Below, piece after piece: positions 16,077-25,514 of a stretch of DNA of 43,858 nucleotides. A program made the translations under genes and the position numbers. The stretch spans positions 1 through 43,858 of the forward strand of contig CAMCMB010000058.1 in the NCBI GenBank assembly GCA_945875845.1, read 5' to 3'. The DNA comes from Pirellula staleyi DSM 6068 (GTDB lineage: Bacteria; Planctomycetota; Planctomycetia; Pirellulales; Pirellulaceae). How positions within the stretch are numbered: the first letter of the stretch is position 1; each line of letters begins with the position of its first letter. The notes under the pieces were generated by a model. That model saw nothing but the letters and a program-made list of their open reading frames with translations. It was not told the origin of the DNA and did no database searches.

Positions 16077-19000
16077 TCAATCGACGTAGACAAATTCATT
16101 CGAGTTCAACAGAGATCGACACAGGGCGAACAACCCTTGCTGTTCGACAAACGAAACCGATAGACGTTGCTCCTGATGGGACGGCAATCGCCCCAAAGAG
16201 ATTTGAAATGCTCGGTTCACTTGTTCGACCGCGATCGCGCCCACTTCGCTCTCGATTCGTTGGGCAAAGTGCCTCGATTGTCGCAGCATGAAGTCGTTGT
16301 TGTAGAGCGCCAGCGATTGCAGCGGCGTGGTTGTGTTGAGTCGCTTGGCCGTCAGATTTGCTGGGTCCGGGCAATCGAATGTCGTCATAAAACGATCGGG
16401 CGTTGTCCGCACGATGTAGCGGTAAATGCTGCGTCGCCACAGTGCAGGCTCGTCTGCGGTGATGGTGCGGTAGATGGGTGCGTAGGCCTCCTCGTACGTA
16501 AAGTCCTGAAAGCCAGGGCCGCCCCGCTCCGAGTTCAGTTTACCACTGACCTGTAATACGGCATCGCGGATGGCTTCCGCTTCTAGCCGCCGAGGATTCT
16601 GTCGCCACAACCATCGATTGTCCGCGTCGACTCCGACGCTGCCAGCACCCTTATCATACTGAGATTGTTGCTGGTAGGTCTTGCTGTTTAGGATCATGCG
16701 GTGCACCGACTTGAGCGACCACCCTTGCTCTTTCAGTTGGTGCGCGAGCCAGTCCAGCAGTTCGGGATGCGAAGGTCGGTCGCCACCGTAGCCGAAATCA
16801 CTCGGTGTATTGACGATTCCTTGACCGAAGTGCCAATGCCACAAACGATTGACGATCACGCGCGGCGTGAGAGGGTTCTCCGGATGTGTGATCCAGCGAG
16901 CCAACGCCGCGCGACGCTCGCCTTCGCTGGTGTCGACGCCTCCGAGCGACGGGTCAAGCATTTTCAGCGATGTGAGCGCCGCAGGTGCCAGCGGTTCTCC
17001 TGCGGGTGATTCCGAATCACCGCGAACCAAAAGTTGCACCGGAGGTACATTCTTTTCGCCGAGGACCCCATAAAAATTTTGCGACGGTGAGATTGAGGAA
17101 AGGCGTTCCTTTACCGTCGCACGCTCTTGCCGAAGCGACGTCAAACGCAGCCCGTCCTCATCGCTTAAAGTCACAGGCACGGCTGGCTTCAACTTGGGAT
17201 CGCCGAAGCCAACTTGGTCATGTCCGTAACCGTTTCCTCCGTCGGTGGAGATGAGCGTAAGGAACCTCGCATCGACCGGCAGTTCCAGGTTGATGTCTTG
17301 CAATCCTTTTTCGCGAGTGAGTTGCGTATACTCCGCGATTCGCTTCCCATCCAGAAACACCCACGCATCCGCGTGGTTCCCGCCGGAAGCGCCAAAGTAA
17401 CCGAGCTTCGCGGTGAATCGCATTTCGGTTTGGTGACTCGCCAAGCGAACCGCCGCGAGATCGAACGTGATTCCAGCGTTGGCATGCAAGCCGAGCAGAC
17501 GGTGTCCATCTTTGGTAAAGTCAATTCCTCCCAGTTCAGGTGAATGCTGACTGGCAACGGGTCCGTTGCGAATGACGTCCCATGCCGCGCTCGATGTTTT
17601 TGGCAAACCGGTGACCATGACACCTGTGGTGCTGACGGTGATGACCGCTTTCCCATTTTCACCGTCCGGGATGAATACACCGTCAATGAATTCGGACTTC
17701 GTTCTCACCAACGTATTCGTCAACACATTGTCGAGCGCCCCGAGGTCGCGAGTCTGGACAGCTCCGGTTCGCGCATCGATTCCCTGTCGGTAAATCCCGC
17801 CACCCGATCCGTTACCGCCACCGACCATGTCGGCAAGATCAAGACCGGCACCTTCTAGTTTACCGATTTCCAAGTCGATCGACTGCAGCTTGGCCGTCCA
17901 TTCCGCTCTGGTTTCCTCAGCCTGTTTTACGGCCGCGTCACTGATAACGCGATCCCCACGCTTGCTGCCCGCGAACACGGCTCGCAATTGGTAGTATTCT
18001 TGCTGAGAGATGGGATCGAGCTTGTGATCGTGACATCGGCAGCAATGGATGGTGGTCGCCATCGTCGAGGTCATGACCTGAGTCGCCATGTCGTCCAGAT
18101 CGAGCGACCGGGCGGAACGTCGTAGTTCGTCACTCTTGGTTTCGACTTGGCCGACAAAGTCCCAAGGCCCAGCCGCCAAAAAACCGGTGGCGATCACCGC
18201 GTGCGGATCTTCGGGCCACAGCACGTCGCCCGCAATCTGCTCCTGGAGGAAGCGGTCATATGGTTTATCTTGGTTGAGAGCATGGATGACGTAGTCGCGG
18301 TACCGCCATGCATTGTCGCGGCGCATGTCGCGTTCAAAGCCATGCGTGTCGGCGTAGTGTGCCAGATCCAGCCAGTGCCTTGCGAAGCGTTCACCATAGT
18401 GCGGTGAGTCCAGCATGCGATCGACCAATTTTGCATAAGCTGCTGGATCGGAATCAGTGACAAACGCCTCGACCTCTTGCGGCACGGGTGGTAAACCCAA
18501 AAGGTCAAACGAAAGCCGCCGAATCAGTGTCCGACGATCGGCGATAGGGCTGAGCGCAAGTCCCTTCTCAGCTAGTTTTCCGAGAATGAAATCGTCTAAA
18601 GAAGCGTATGAGCTGGCAGCTTCCGCAACGCGAACCGGGACACTCAACGGCTGCAGCGCCCACCAAGAGGCATCGGCTTTGGATGTCTCTTGGACGACGA
18701 CATCACTCGGCCACTTCGCTCCCTGCTCGATCCATTGACGCAGCAGGCCCACCTGCTCCGTGGATAACGCTTGCGCCTTTTGAGGCATGGCCGGCGGCTT
18801 ACCATCCCGCGACGTGACCAGTTCGATTAGGTGGCTTTTGTCCGCATCACCGACGACGATATACTCGTTTGATTTTAAATCGTCGATGGTCGCTAGTGAG
18901 ATCTCACCTTTGCTGTTCCCAGGCGAATGACATCGCATGCAGTGCTGCTGAAAGATTGGCGCAATCTGCTTACCAAAATCAACAGTCTCGTCGGCCGCGG

Positions 19001-19100
19001 TCGTAGAGCAACACAGGGCTGTCAGCCAGCCAAAGCTCAAACAAATGAACTCAGTCACCCTCGGAGGACGCGAGGCTCGGTTCGCTCCTGCGTTACTCAT
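16077..19100 (-). CDS. Planctomycete cytochrome C (PSCyt1) / DUF1549 / DUF1553 protein 1
   Basis: A 1007-residue exported protein. After a signal-like hydrophobic N-terminus comes the PSCyt1 domain with the c-type haem site CMRCH (Cys54, Cys57, His58) and distal MPQK. DUF1549 (PSCyt2) follows at about residues 160-370 (LSFDLLGLPPVPQEVEAF, HYGERFARHWLDLAHYADTHG), with a second CRCHDHK motif near 355. An insert around residues 500-640 resembles an NPCBM-type carbohydrate-binding beta domain (GLHANAGITFDL, WVFLDGKRIAEY). The DUF1553 (PSD1) domain closes the protein (NRLWHWHFGQGIV, RPSHPELLDWLAHQL, SKTYQQQS). It probably transfers electrons in the periplasm during oxidation of an unknown, perhaps sugar-linked, substrate together with DUF1501. 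First gene of a two-gene operon. Confidence 0.93.
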   Translation of the reverse strand: MSNAGANRASRPPRVTEFICLSFGWLTALCCSTTAADETVDFGKQIAPIFQQHCMRCHSPGNSKGEISLATIDDLKSNEYIVVGDADKSHLIELVTSRDGKPPAMPQKAQALSTEQVGLLRQWIEQGAKWPSDVVVQETSKADASWWALQPLSVPVRVAEAASSYASLDDFILGKLAEKGLALSPIADRRTLIRRLSFDLLGLPPVPQEVEAFVTDSDPAAYAKLVDRMLDSPHYGERFARHWLDLAHYADTHGFERDMRRDNAWRYRDYVIHALNQDKPYDRFLQEQIAGDVLWPEDPHAVIATGFLAAGPWDFVGQVETKSDELRRSARSLDLDDMATQVMTSTMATTIHCCRCHDHKLDPISQQEYYQLRAVFAGSKRGDRVISDAAVKQAEETRAEWTAKLQSIDLEIGKLEGAGLDLADMVGGGNGSGGGIYRQGIDARTGAVQTRDLGALDNVLTNTLVRTKSEFIDGVFIPDGENGKAVITVSTTGVMVTGLPKTSSAAWDVIRNGPVASQHSPELGGIDFTKDGHRLLGLHANAGITFDLAAVRLASHQTEMRFTAKLGYFGASGGNHADAWVFLDGKRIAEYTQLTREKGLQDINLELPVDARFLTLISTDGGNGYGHDQVGFGDPKLKPAVPVTLSDEDGLRLTSLRQERATVKERLSSISPSQNFYGVLGEKNVPPVQLLVRGDSESPAGEPLAPAALTSLKMLDPSLGGVDTSEGERRAALARWITHPENPLTPRVIVNRLWHWHFGQGIVNTPSDFGYGGDRPSHPELLDWLAHQLKEQGWSLKSVHRMILNSKTYQQQSQYDKGAGSVGVDADNRWLWRQNPRRLEAEAIRDAVLQVSGKLNSERGGPGFQDFTYEEAYAPIYRTITADEPALWRRSIYRYIVRTTPDRFMTTFDCPDPANLTAKRLNTTTPLQSLALYNNDFMLRQSRHFAQRIESEVGAIAVEQVNRAFQISLGRLPSHQEQRLSVSFVEQQGLFALCRSLLNSNEFVYVD

Positions 19101-19178
19101 ATCGGAAACTTTCTAGACCCTGCACAAGGAAAATGGGGATAGGAAATGTGGGTAGGAGTATGCATCGGGAGGACCAGC

Positions 19179-20075
19179 TCACTGGACCGCTATTGCAATC
19201 GCGGAAAGCAAACAAACCGCACCAATGAGGCGATTCACTAGCGCCGCTCCGGTGAGCCGGCCTTCGTCGTTGTGAAAGTATCGCCCTATGCTCCACACTA
19301 GCAGTACGCTCAGAAGCCCGCGAATCGAATAGGTTACGTTGGTTTGGGCGGCGCGTCCATAGACAGCCAGACAGCTGATAAAGAGGAGGCCTTGAAGCGA
19401 AAGGAGCAAGGCACCGGCCGAAAGCCAAGCCAACGCAGGTCGGGATCGCGAACGGAGCGGCGAACGGAAACCGCGCAAACAGGCGAGCGAAAAAACGGCA
19501 TTGATCCAAAACACACAGGGGAGCAAGCGACCGACTCCCCAAGCTTGCCCCCATTTCGCCACGACGAGATCGAAGGCGGCGAAGCATATCGCCGCCAACA
19601 ATCCGGACGTAACGGCAATTTTGAAACTGCGTGAACTGCCCCTATTTCCACCCCGGTTGAGCATGGTTACGCCGAACAGCGAGAGCGCGACCGCAACCCA
19701 GAGTTGTACTGGAATCGACTCGGACAACACGATTGGGCTCATGATGGCTACTACCAACAGTTTGAGTCCCATCACCGGCACTGCCACGGAAACGTCGCCC
19801 CGATTTAACGCAATGAACTGAGCCACCATTCCAGCGAAAAGGCAGATGGCAATCAGTGTCGGTTGGTACCATAACTCCATTCGCACGGGCGGACCGCCGA
19901 CAAACCACAACCCTGAATAAATCACCCCAGCGGCGATATTCACTACGAACGCCGTTTGCCAGACATCCACCCCCAGTTGATTCGCTCGTTTCAAGGACAG
20001 CGCGGCGAGCGAGAAAAGAAAGGCTGCCGTCGCAGGTAGCACAATCACACCAACGGCAGGAGAAAGAGGAAACAC
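19179..20075 (-). CDS. EamA/DMT-family membrane transporter
   Basis: A 298-residue integral membrane protein with about ten hydrophobic segments in two similar halves, as in drug/metabolite transporters. Visible traits are the gap-free alternation of helices, the short charged loops and VPVMGLKLLVVAIM, where the EamA fold usually has a conserved Pro. A GTG at 20075 starts the frame just before a hydrophobic first helix. The substrate is unknown. It lies between the two PSCyt1/DUF1501 operons on the same strand: 78 bp upstream of the first cytochrome gene and 163 bp after the second DUF1501 gene. It may be read with either. That 163-bp gap holds a 9-bp inverted repeat (GTCGCCTGG/CCAGGCGAC). 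Confidence 0.78.
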   Translation of the reverse strand: MFPLSPAVGVIVLPATAAFLFSLAALSLKRANQLGVDVWQTAFVVNIAAGVIYSGLWFVGGPPVRMELWYQPTLIAICLFAGMVAQFIALNRGDVSVAVPVMGLKLLVVAIMSPIVLSESIPVQLWVAVALSLFGVTMLNRGGNRGSSRSFKIAVTSGLLAAICFAAFDLVVAKWGQAWGVGRLLPCVFWINAVFSLACLRGFRSPLRSRSRPALAWLSAGALLLSLQGLLFISCLAVYGRAAQTNVTYSIRGLLSVLLVWSIGRYFHNDEGRLTGAALVNRLIGAVCLLSAIAIAVQ

Positions 20076-20238
20076 GTTGGCAATCGGGAAAGCGTCGTTG
20101 GGAATATCAGCTAGAGAATGGATGGTCCAATGATAACTCGGAAAAGAAATTTTGTCGCCTGGCAGGATGGTGTTGGGAACGTGTTCGCATGAGATTCACG
20201 GTCCACCAGGCGACGCTTCATTGGAGCGCGCGACGAAC

Positions 20239-21636
20239 TCACGCAATGATCTCACGGGCCACGTTTCCATGGACGTCCGTTAGCCGGAAATCCCGTCCGG
20301 AATATCGGAACGTCAAGCGTTCATGATCGATACCCATCAGGTGCAAGATTGTAGCGTGCAGATCGTGGACGCTCATTCGGTTTTCGACAGCTTTCACACC
20401 CAGATCGTCGGTCGCTCCGTAGGTCATTCCACCGCGAATACCTCCCCCGGCCAGCCACATACTGAATCCGGTAGCGTGATGGTTTCGACCTTTGTCCCCC
20501 TGAGCAGTAGGCGTTCTGCCGAACTCGCCACCCCAGACAATGAGAGTTTCGTCCAACAGCCCTCGCGATTTCAGGTCGCGAATCAGTGCCGCAATCGGCT
20601 GATCACTTTTCAAGGCATCTCGTCGATGATCCATAATGTCGCCATGAGCATCCCAGGGCTGACCGCTGCCGTAATACAACTGGACCATGCGAACCCCTCG
20701 CTCAACAAGTCGCCTAGCGATCAGACATCCGTTTGCGAATTCTCCACTGCCATACTGGGTCCGAGTCGTTTCCGATTCGCGACTGATGTCAAAGGCTTCC
20801 TGAGCTTCCGACTGCATGCGGTAGGCCATTTCGAGCGACTGGATCCGGGCCTCGAGCTGCAGATCCTGGGGTCGTTGCTCGAAATGCTTCTGATTCATCT
20901 GTTGCATCAGATCCAGCAGACGGCGCTGCGACGGCCCACCTAGCGAAGCATTCTTCAGATGACCGATAACGCGAGCCGGATCAATGCTCGAGTTGTTGAC
21001 GTGAGTTCCCTGAAACACGCCGGGGAGAAAGCTGTTGGACCATAAAGCCGGTCCCACCACGGGCTTGCCCGGACAGAGCACCACAAAACCCGGCAGATTC
21101 TGATTTTCTGTGCCCAAACCATACGTCACCCAGGACCCAAGACTCGGTCGGATCGGTTGCTGACTTCCCGAATTCATCATGAACAGGCCCGGCTCATGAT
21201 TCGGTGTCGTCGTGTACATCGAACGCACAACACAGATGTCGTCGATACAGTCACCTACATGGGGATACAATTCACTGACTGGGATTCCGCTTTCACCATA
21301 GCGTTGGAATGCAAAAGGGGACGGCATAAACTTTCCGCCCGGGCCCGGCAGCCCGGCTTGCTTTTTCAGTTCGGGTTTCGGGTCGAATGTGTCCACGTGC
21401 GATGGCCCGCCGTTCATGAACAAGAAGATCACATGCTTTGCCCGTGGCATAAAGTGTGAGGGCTTCGGGGTCAGTGGATTCCCGCTGCCGGTCGCAGATG
21501 GCGATTGCGAGGGTGACTCCTGCTCGGATGCGCAGACTCCCGCTAGACCCACCATTCCAAATCCGGCTGCTGCCTGTGTCAGCATGTGGCGTCGGGAAAG
21601 GTAGGGCAGATGTGTCAATGCTTGGTGATCGTTCAT
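20239..21636 (-). CDS. DUF1501 family protein (partner of PSCyt1 gene 2)
   Basis: A 465-residue exported protein. The signal includes SRRHMLTQAAAGFGMVGLAG, a twin-arginine-like motif with a hydrophobic core. The body has HVIFLFMNGGPSHVDTFDPK, GIPVSELYPHVGDC, RPSLGSWVTYGLG, LIVWGGEFGRTPTAQGDKG, RNHHATGFSMWLAGGGIRG and MGIDHERLTFRYSGRDF. All are strong DUF1501 markers, with His and Asp residues expected to bind metal. I start at the ATG at 21636. A TTG at 21669 would overlap the spacer after the cytochrome gene. It is related to the first DUF1501 protein but clearly diverged. It forms an operon with the PSCyt1 gene 36 bp upstream. Confidence 0.9.
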   Translation of the reverse strand: MNDHQALTHLPYLSRRHMLTQAAAGFGMVGLAGVCASEQESPSQSPSATGSGNPLTPKPSHFMPRAKHVIFLFMNGGPSHVDTFDPKPELKKQAGLPGPGGKFMPSPFAFQRYGESGIPVSELYPHVGDCIDDICVVRSMYTTTPNHEPGLFMMNSGSQQPIRPSLGSWVTYGLGTENQNLPGFVVLCPGKPVVGPALWSNSFLPGVFQGTHVNNSSIDPARVIGHLKNASLGGPSQRRLLDLMQQMNQKHFEQRPQDLQLEARIQSLEMAYRMQSEAQEAFDISRESETTRTQYGSGEFANGCLIARRLVERGVRMVQLYYGSGQPWDAHGDIMDHRRDALKSDQPIAALIRDLKSRGLLDETLIVWGGEFGRTPTAQGDKGRNHHATGFSMWLAGGGIRGGMTYGATDDLGVKAVENRMSVHDLHATILHLMGIDHERLTFRYSGRDFRLTDVHGNVAREIIA

Positions 21637-21672
21637 AATGGTTACTTCATCAGGGTTCAGGACCCTCAAACT

Positions 21673-24600
21673 TCAATCGATGTATGCAAATTCGTTTGTG
21701 CCCAGCATCGCAAGGCAGAATTGTTCCAGTGGCGAAAGCGATTCCCCGGTTACGGCGTAGGAAGACGACAGGAAATCCATTGCAGACCGCCGTTCTTCCT
21801 CCGTGGGCTGGCGGGCGAACAGAAGCGAAAACGCGCGATCGATTTGCTCCTTTTCGGATCCGCCGTCCATTTGAAGTCGAGCTGCAAGGGCTTTGGATTG
21901 AGCCACCATAAAATCGCTGTTCAGGACAAACAACTGCTGCAATGGAACCGTCGTGACCGTCCGTTCTCCGGCCGTGATATTGGGATCCGGAAAGTCGAAC
22001 AGCCGCAGAAGATCGTTCAGTCGATGCCGACTGACAAAGCCGTAGAGCGTCCTTCGACGATGATTTCCATCCAACTCGGACGAAGGTCCGCCGATGGTCC
22101 CGTTCAACTTGCCCGAAACGGACAGCACGGCATCACGCCAGGGTTCCACTTCGAGACGGCGTCGATTCATTTGCCATAATAGGCGGTTTTCGGGATCAAG
22201 CTCCAGCCCGGTCGCGTCTCCAGAGCTGCTCTGCTGGTACGTCGCTGAGAGCATGATCTGACGATGCAAGTTCTTAAGCGACCAGCCGGATTCCATCAAC
22301 TGAACAGCCAGGAAATCCAGCAGTTCAGGATGACTGGGGCGTTCGCCAAGTTGCCCGAAATTGCTTAGCGTGCGAACAAGACCGAATCCAAAATGCCCGG
22401 CCCAAACCCGATTCGCCATCACTCGCGCCGTGAGGGGATTTTCCGGAGAAGCAATCGCATCCGCCAGTTCGCGTCGACCACTACCGGTTGACTTAAGCGG
22501 CTTTCGCTCTCCGTTACTGAAGATCGCCGGAAAGCTACGCAACGCTGGCTCACCTTGCTTTTTCGGATCTCCCGCAAGATATATTTTCAGATCCCGGCCA
22601 GTGCCATCGACAAGCGTGTGAGCCATGATGACCTTGATCGCTGCCGAAGCCTTTTGACGAACTTCAAGCTCTGTTTTCAACTTAGCCAGCGCGATGGCAG
22701 GTTCGCCATCCAGAAACGGCTCAATCTGAGTTGCGGCAAGCCCTAGGATTCCTCGACCATCAAAAAGTTCGGAAAGCAAGGTCGCGTTCATCTTCATCTT
22801 TGCCTGTTCCGCTTCGGAAAGCTCACTCAGAGACTGCGTTCCCTGAGACTCTGCCAGCAGCGGAGTTGCCACGGGATACGTCAGACGTGCGTTCGAGAGC
22901 ACAGCGTGATCGCTGCTGATCGTGTTTTCCGTGTCGGAGATCTGCGCTCCAGTCGTGGCAATGGTGAGGTAACGTGCCTCAGGAGGAACCGGTACTTGGA
23001 AGGAAACAAACTTTCCATCCGCCTTGAGTGGCGGAGGCAGCTTACCGTCGAAATAGTAGACCATGTCGTTTTCCGCAATCGTTGCCAACTGGCCATTCAG
23101 ATAGCCGGCGATAATTGCGTCGAATGCGCTTTGTTTTTGATGCGGCTTTGAAACGACAACCGCGATATGGACGCTGGAACCAGACCCGAACGCATCGTCA
23201 TTGATTCCCGCCCGGTCAACCTGAAACATCATCGAATCACTCGCTGGAATTAGGCCAGATCGACGAATCTCATCAAGATCCAACGTCATCAGGGCATTGG
23301 CGTGCATACCGATACCCTGTTCGGTGCGGCCTATGGACGAGGCGCACTTTGAGCCCTGTGTTCGAATCCCACCATCGCTGGACCATCCGTCGTTGGTAAT
23401 CTGCCCATGCTTTAGCGAATTGCTGCCGATAGACATGAAATCGAACTGGACTCCGTCGGCAATCTTCGTCGAACCGCCCCAGCCCTGAGCGATCCGATGG
23501 ACACCAAGGCTGTTTGCAGTGACCGTTGCTCGAAACGGGTCCGAACTCACCGCAGACGACAGCAACGCCCCCTTTTGATCATCAAACAGATTCCCCAGTG
23601 GGATCGTTCCCGGTTCCACAGTCGCTCGATCTTGGGCGGAGACAAAAGCAAAGTTCTCACCAAACCGCTGTGCGAGGATTTCTCTTTGGCTGATCAGCGA
23701 TTCCGCGTCGGACTGAAGTTGCTGAGCGATCTGAGTCAGTTGAGCGATTCGCTCCGGCTCGGATTGAGATGCGTTGGAATTCTGAGCGTCCTGAAACGCA
23801 CGCCATGCGTTGAGATAGGGTCGATCGGTCCCGACGGCACCCGAGCCGGCATCTTCGGCGAGCCACGCCACCCAGCGTTGCAGCAGCTCGCGATTGAGCT
23901 TGGCTTCGTCTGCGGTCTTTTCAATCAACTTCTTTTCTCGTTTTTTGGCATTTTCCGACTTCAGAACTTTCGACGCCGCAAGCATGTACTGCGGGATCAT
24001 GCTAGTCAGTTTCAGCCGTGCCGCCGGAGCATGTTTCGCCAGCAGCGTATTGATTGCCAGTTCCTCCTCCTGAACCGCCTTGTCGGCTTTCTGTCTCGTT
24101 CCCACAATCTCGTCCGAAACCGCAGGCAGCTCACGATATTCTGAACTCGCGAAGATCCCGGCGAGACCATAGTAATCGGCCATTGAGATCGGATCGTATT
24201 TATGATCGTGACAGCGAGCGCACGACACGGTCAGCGCTTGGGTGCCTCGCATCAATGTGTCGATGCGATCGTCCCATTCGTCCGCCAGAGCTTTGTCCTG
24301 TTCGCCGTTGTCCTGATAGTAGACCGGCCCGAGTGCAAACAGTCCCGCAGCCGCTCGGTGCCGATAAGGCTCAGAAACGTTCACATGATCGCCCGCGATC
24401 TGAAGTCGCAGAAACTGATCGTACGGCATATCGTCGTTAAGGGCCTGCACGACCCAGTCGCGATAGACAAATCCTTGAGGATACATTCGGGCCTTAAATG
24501 TATGAGCCTGGTCTTCCGCAAATCGAGCCAAGTCGAGCCAATAACGTCCCCACCGTTCACCGTAATGAGGAGATTCCAAAAGGTCGTTGACTATTTTCCC

Positions 24601-25287
24601 AAACGCTGTTTTTGAGGGATCATTGACGAATTGTTCGACGACATCCGGTTCTGGCGGCAATCCGATCAAATCGAAATACGCTCGGCGTATGAGAGTCCGG
24701 CGATCCGCTGGTTCGGCTGGCTTGAGATTGCGCTCTTCCAGTTCAGCCAAAATGAAGTGGTCGATTTCATTGAGCGGCCAAGCCAAATTCTTGACGACTG
24801 GCGCCGCGGATCGCATGGGTGACTTGAATGCCCAAAACTCCTTTCCTTTCTCGTAATTGATGCCGGCGGATGCATTGACTGCGACATCGGACCGCGGATC
24901 CGGCGCCCCCATCTGAATCCATCGCTCAAAGTCGCCGATCACCGAATCCGGTAGCCGGCCTTTCGGTGGCATCTCGGAATCCTCGTATCGCAGCGCCTTC
25001 AGCAGCCGACTCTCACCCGGTTTTCCCGGAGCGATGGCCGGCCCGGAATCGCCACCCGCGAGCGTTGTAACCCGAGAATCAACACGCAACCCACCCGCAG
25101 GAACTTTAGACTCCGCCGAATGACACTCGTAACAATGCGTCACCAAAACCGGACGAATCCTGGATTCGAAGAACTCAGTCTGCTCCGTGGTAATTCCCTC
25201 GTCCGCCACGCAGGGATGTATGCCTATCAAATTCACAATGGAAACGACCATTGCCACAAACACATGGCTCTGTGAGACGCATTTCAT
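21673..25287 (-). CDS. Planctomycete cytochrome C (PSCyt1) / DUF1549 / DUF1553 protein 2
   Basis: A 1204-residue exported protein. The signal peptide spans about residues 1-28. The haem site is CYECH (Cys52, Cys55, His56) and the distal segment is EMPPKGRLP. DUF1549 follows with YFDLIGLPPEPDVVEQF, HYGERWGRYWLDLARFAEDQ and CARCHDHKYDPI. A long central region (about 400-850) includes helical linkers and a beta-rich module with FVSFQVPVPPEARYLTIAT. The DUF1553 end carries NRVWAGHFGFGLV, RPSHPELLDFLA, LSATYQQSS and FDFPDPNITAGERTVTTVPLQQL. I use the ATG at 25287 rather than a GTG at 25299. It is divergent from the second PEP-CTERM gene. The probable role is electron transfer coupled to an unknown oxidation. 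Confidence 0.93.
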   Translation of the reverse strand: MKCVSQSHVFVAMVVSIVNLIGIHPCVADEGITTEQTEFFESRIRPVLVTHCYECHSAESKVPAGGLRVDSRVTTLAGGDSGPAIAPGKPGESRLLKALRYEDSEMPPKGRLPDSVIGDFERWIQMGAPDPRSDVAVNASAGINYEKGKEFWAFKSPMRSAAPVVKNLAWPLNEIDHFILAELEERNLKPAEPADRRTLIRRAYFDLIGLPPEPDVVEQFVNDPSKTAFGKIVNDLLESPHYGERWGRYWLDLARFAEDQAHTFKARMYPQGFVYRDWVVQALNDDMPYDQFLRLQIAGDHVNVSEPYRHRAAAGLFALGPVYYQDNGEQDKALADEWDDRIDTLMRGTQALTVSCARCHDHKYDPISMADYYGLAGIFASSEYRELPAVSDEIVGTRQKADKAVQEEELAINTLLAKHAPAARLKLTSMIPQYMLAASKVLKSENAKKREKKLIEKTADEAKLNRELLQRWVAWLAEDAGSGAVGTDRPYLNAWRAFQDAQNSNASQSEPERIAQLTQIAQQLQSDAESLISQREILAQRFGENFAFVSAQDRATVEPGTIPLGNLFDDQKGALLSSAVSSDPFRATVTANSLGVHRIAQGWGGSTKIADGVQFDFMSIGSNSLKHGQITNDGWSSDGGIRTQGSKCASSIGRTEQGIGMHANALMTLDLDEIRRSGLIPASDSMMFQVDRAGINDDAFGSGSSVHIAVVVSKPHQKQSAFDAIIAGYLNGQLATIAENDMVYYFDGKLPPPLKADGKFVSFQVPVPPEARYLTIATTGAQISDTENTISSDHAVLSNARLTYPVATPLLAESQGTQSLSELSEAEQAKMKMNATLLSELFDGRGILGLAATQIEPFLDGEPAIALAKLKTELEVRQKASAAIKVIMAHTLVDGTGRDLKIYLAGDPKKQGEPALRSFPAIFSNGERKPLKSTGSGRRELADAIASPENPLTARVMANRVWAGHFGFGLVRTLSNFGQLGERPSHPELLDFLAVQLMESGWSLKNLHRQIMLSATYQQSSSGDATGLELDPENRLLWQMNRRRLEVEPWRDAVLSVSGKLNGTIGGPSSELDGNHRRRTLYGFVSRHRLNDLLRLFDFPDPNITAGERTVTTVPLQQLFVLNSDFMVAQSKALAARLQMDGGSEKEQIDRAFSLLFARQPTEEERRSAMDFLSSSYAVTGESLSPLEQFCLAMLGTNEFAYID

Positions 25288-25441
25288 GACGCACAACACC
25301 TAAAGCGGCGAGAGATTGTTTTGGGCGGGAAACCAGGCAATATAGATAGTCGAGAGGAAGGAATTGTATCAAGATGCGCCCAGTGATTGCAATGGTCTTC
25401 TTGTTTTCAGCAAGGATTGGGCTCGTTTTCGAAACTTTGTG

Positions 25442-25469
25442 TTGACAGTACAACTCCCGCTTCTACAAT
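25442..25469 (+). promoter_or_regulatory. Sigma-70-type promoter of the second PEP-CTERM gene
   Basis: A perfect -35 TTGACA (25442-25447), a 16-bp spacer and -10 TACAAT (25464-25469). Transcription would start near 25476, leaving a leader of about 39 nt before the ATG at 25515. It is the best sigma-70-like site I noticed in the window. It sits in the 227-bp divergent region with the PSCyt1 gene. Confidence 0.7.
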
Positions 25470-25514
25470 CAATCTTTCGTTGAGTTTTCAGGGCATTTCG
25501 AAAAGGGCGGACAG

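Noticed and set aside
14548-21636. Calling the DUF1501 genes sulfatases
   Set aside because: They share only a fold type. The sulfatase C/S-x-P-x-R formylglycine motif is not seen.
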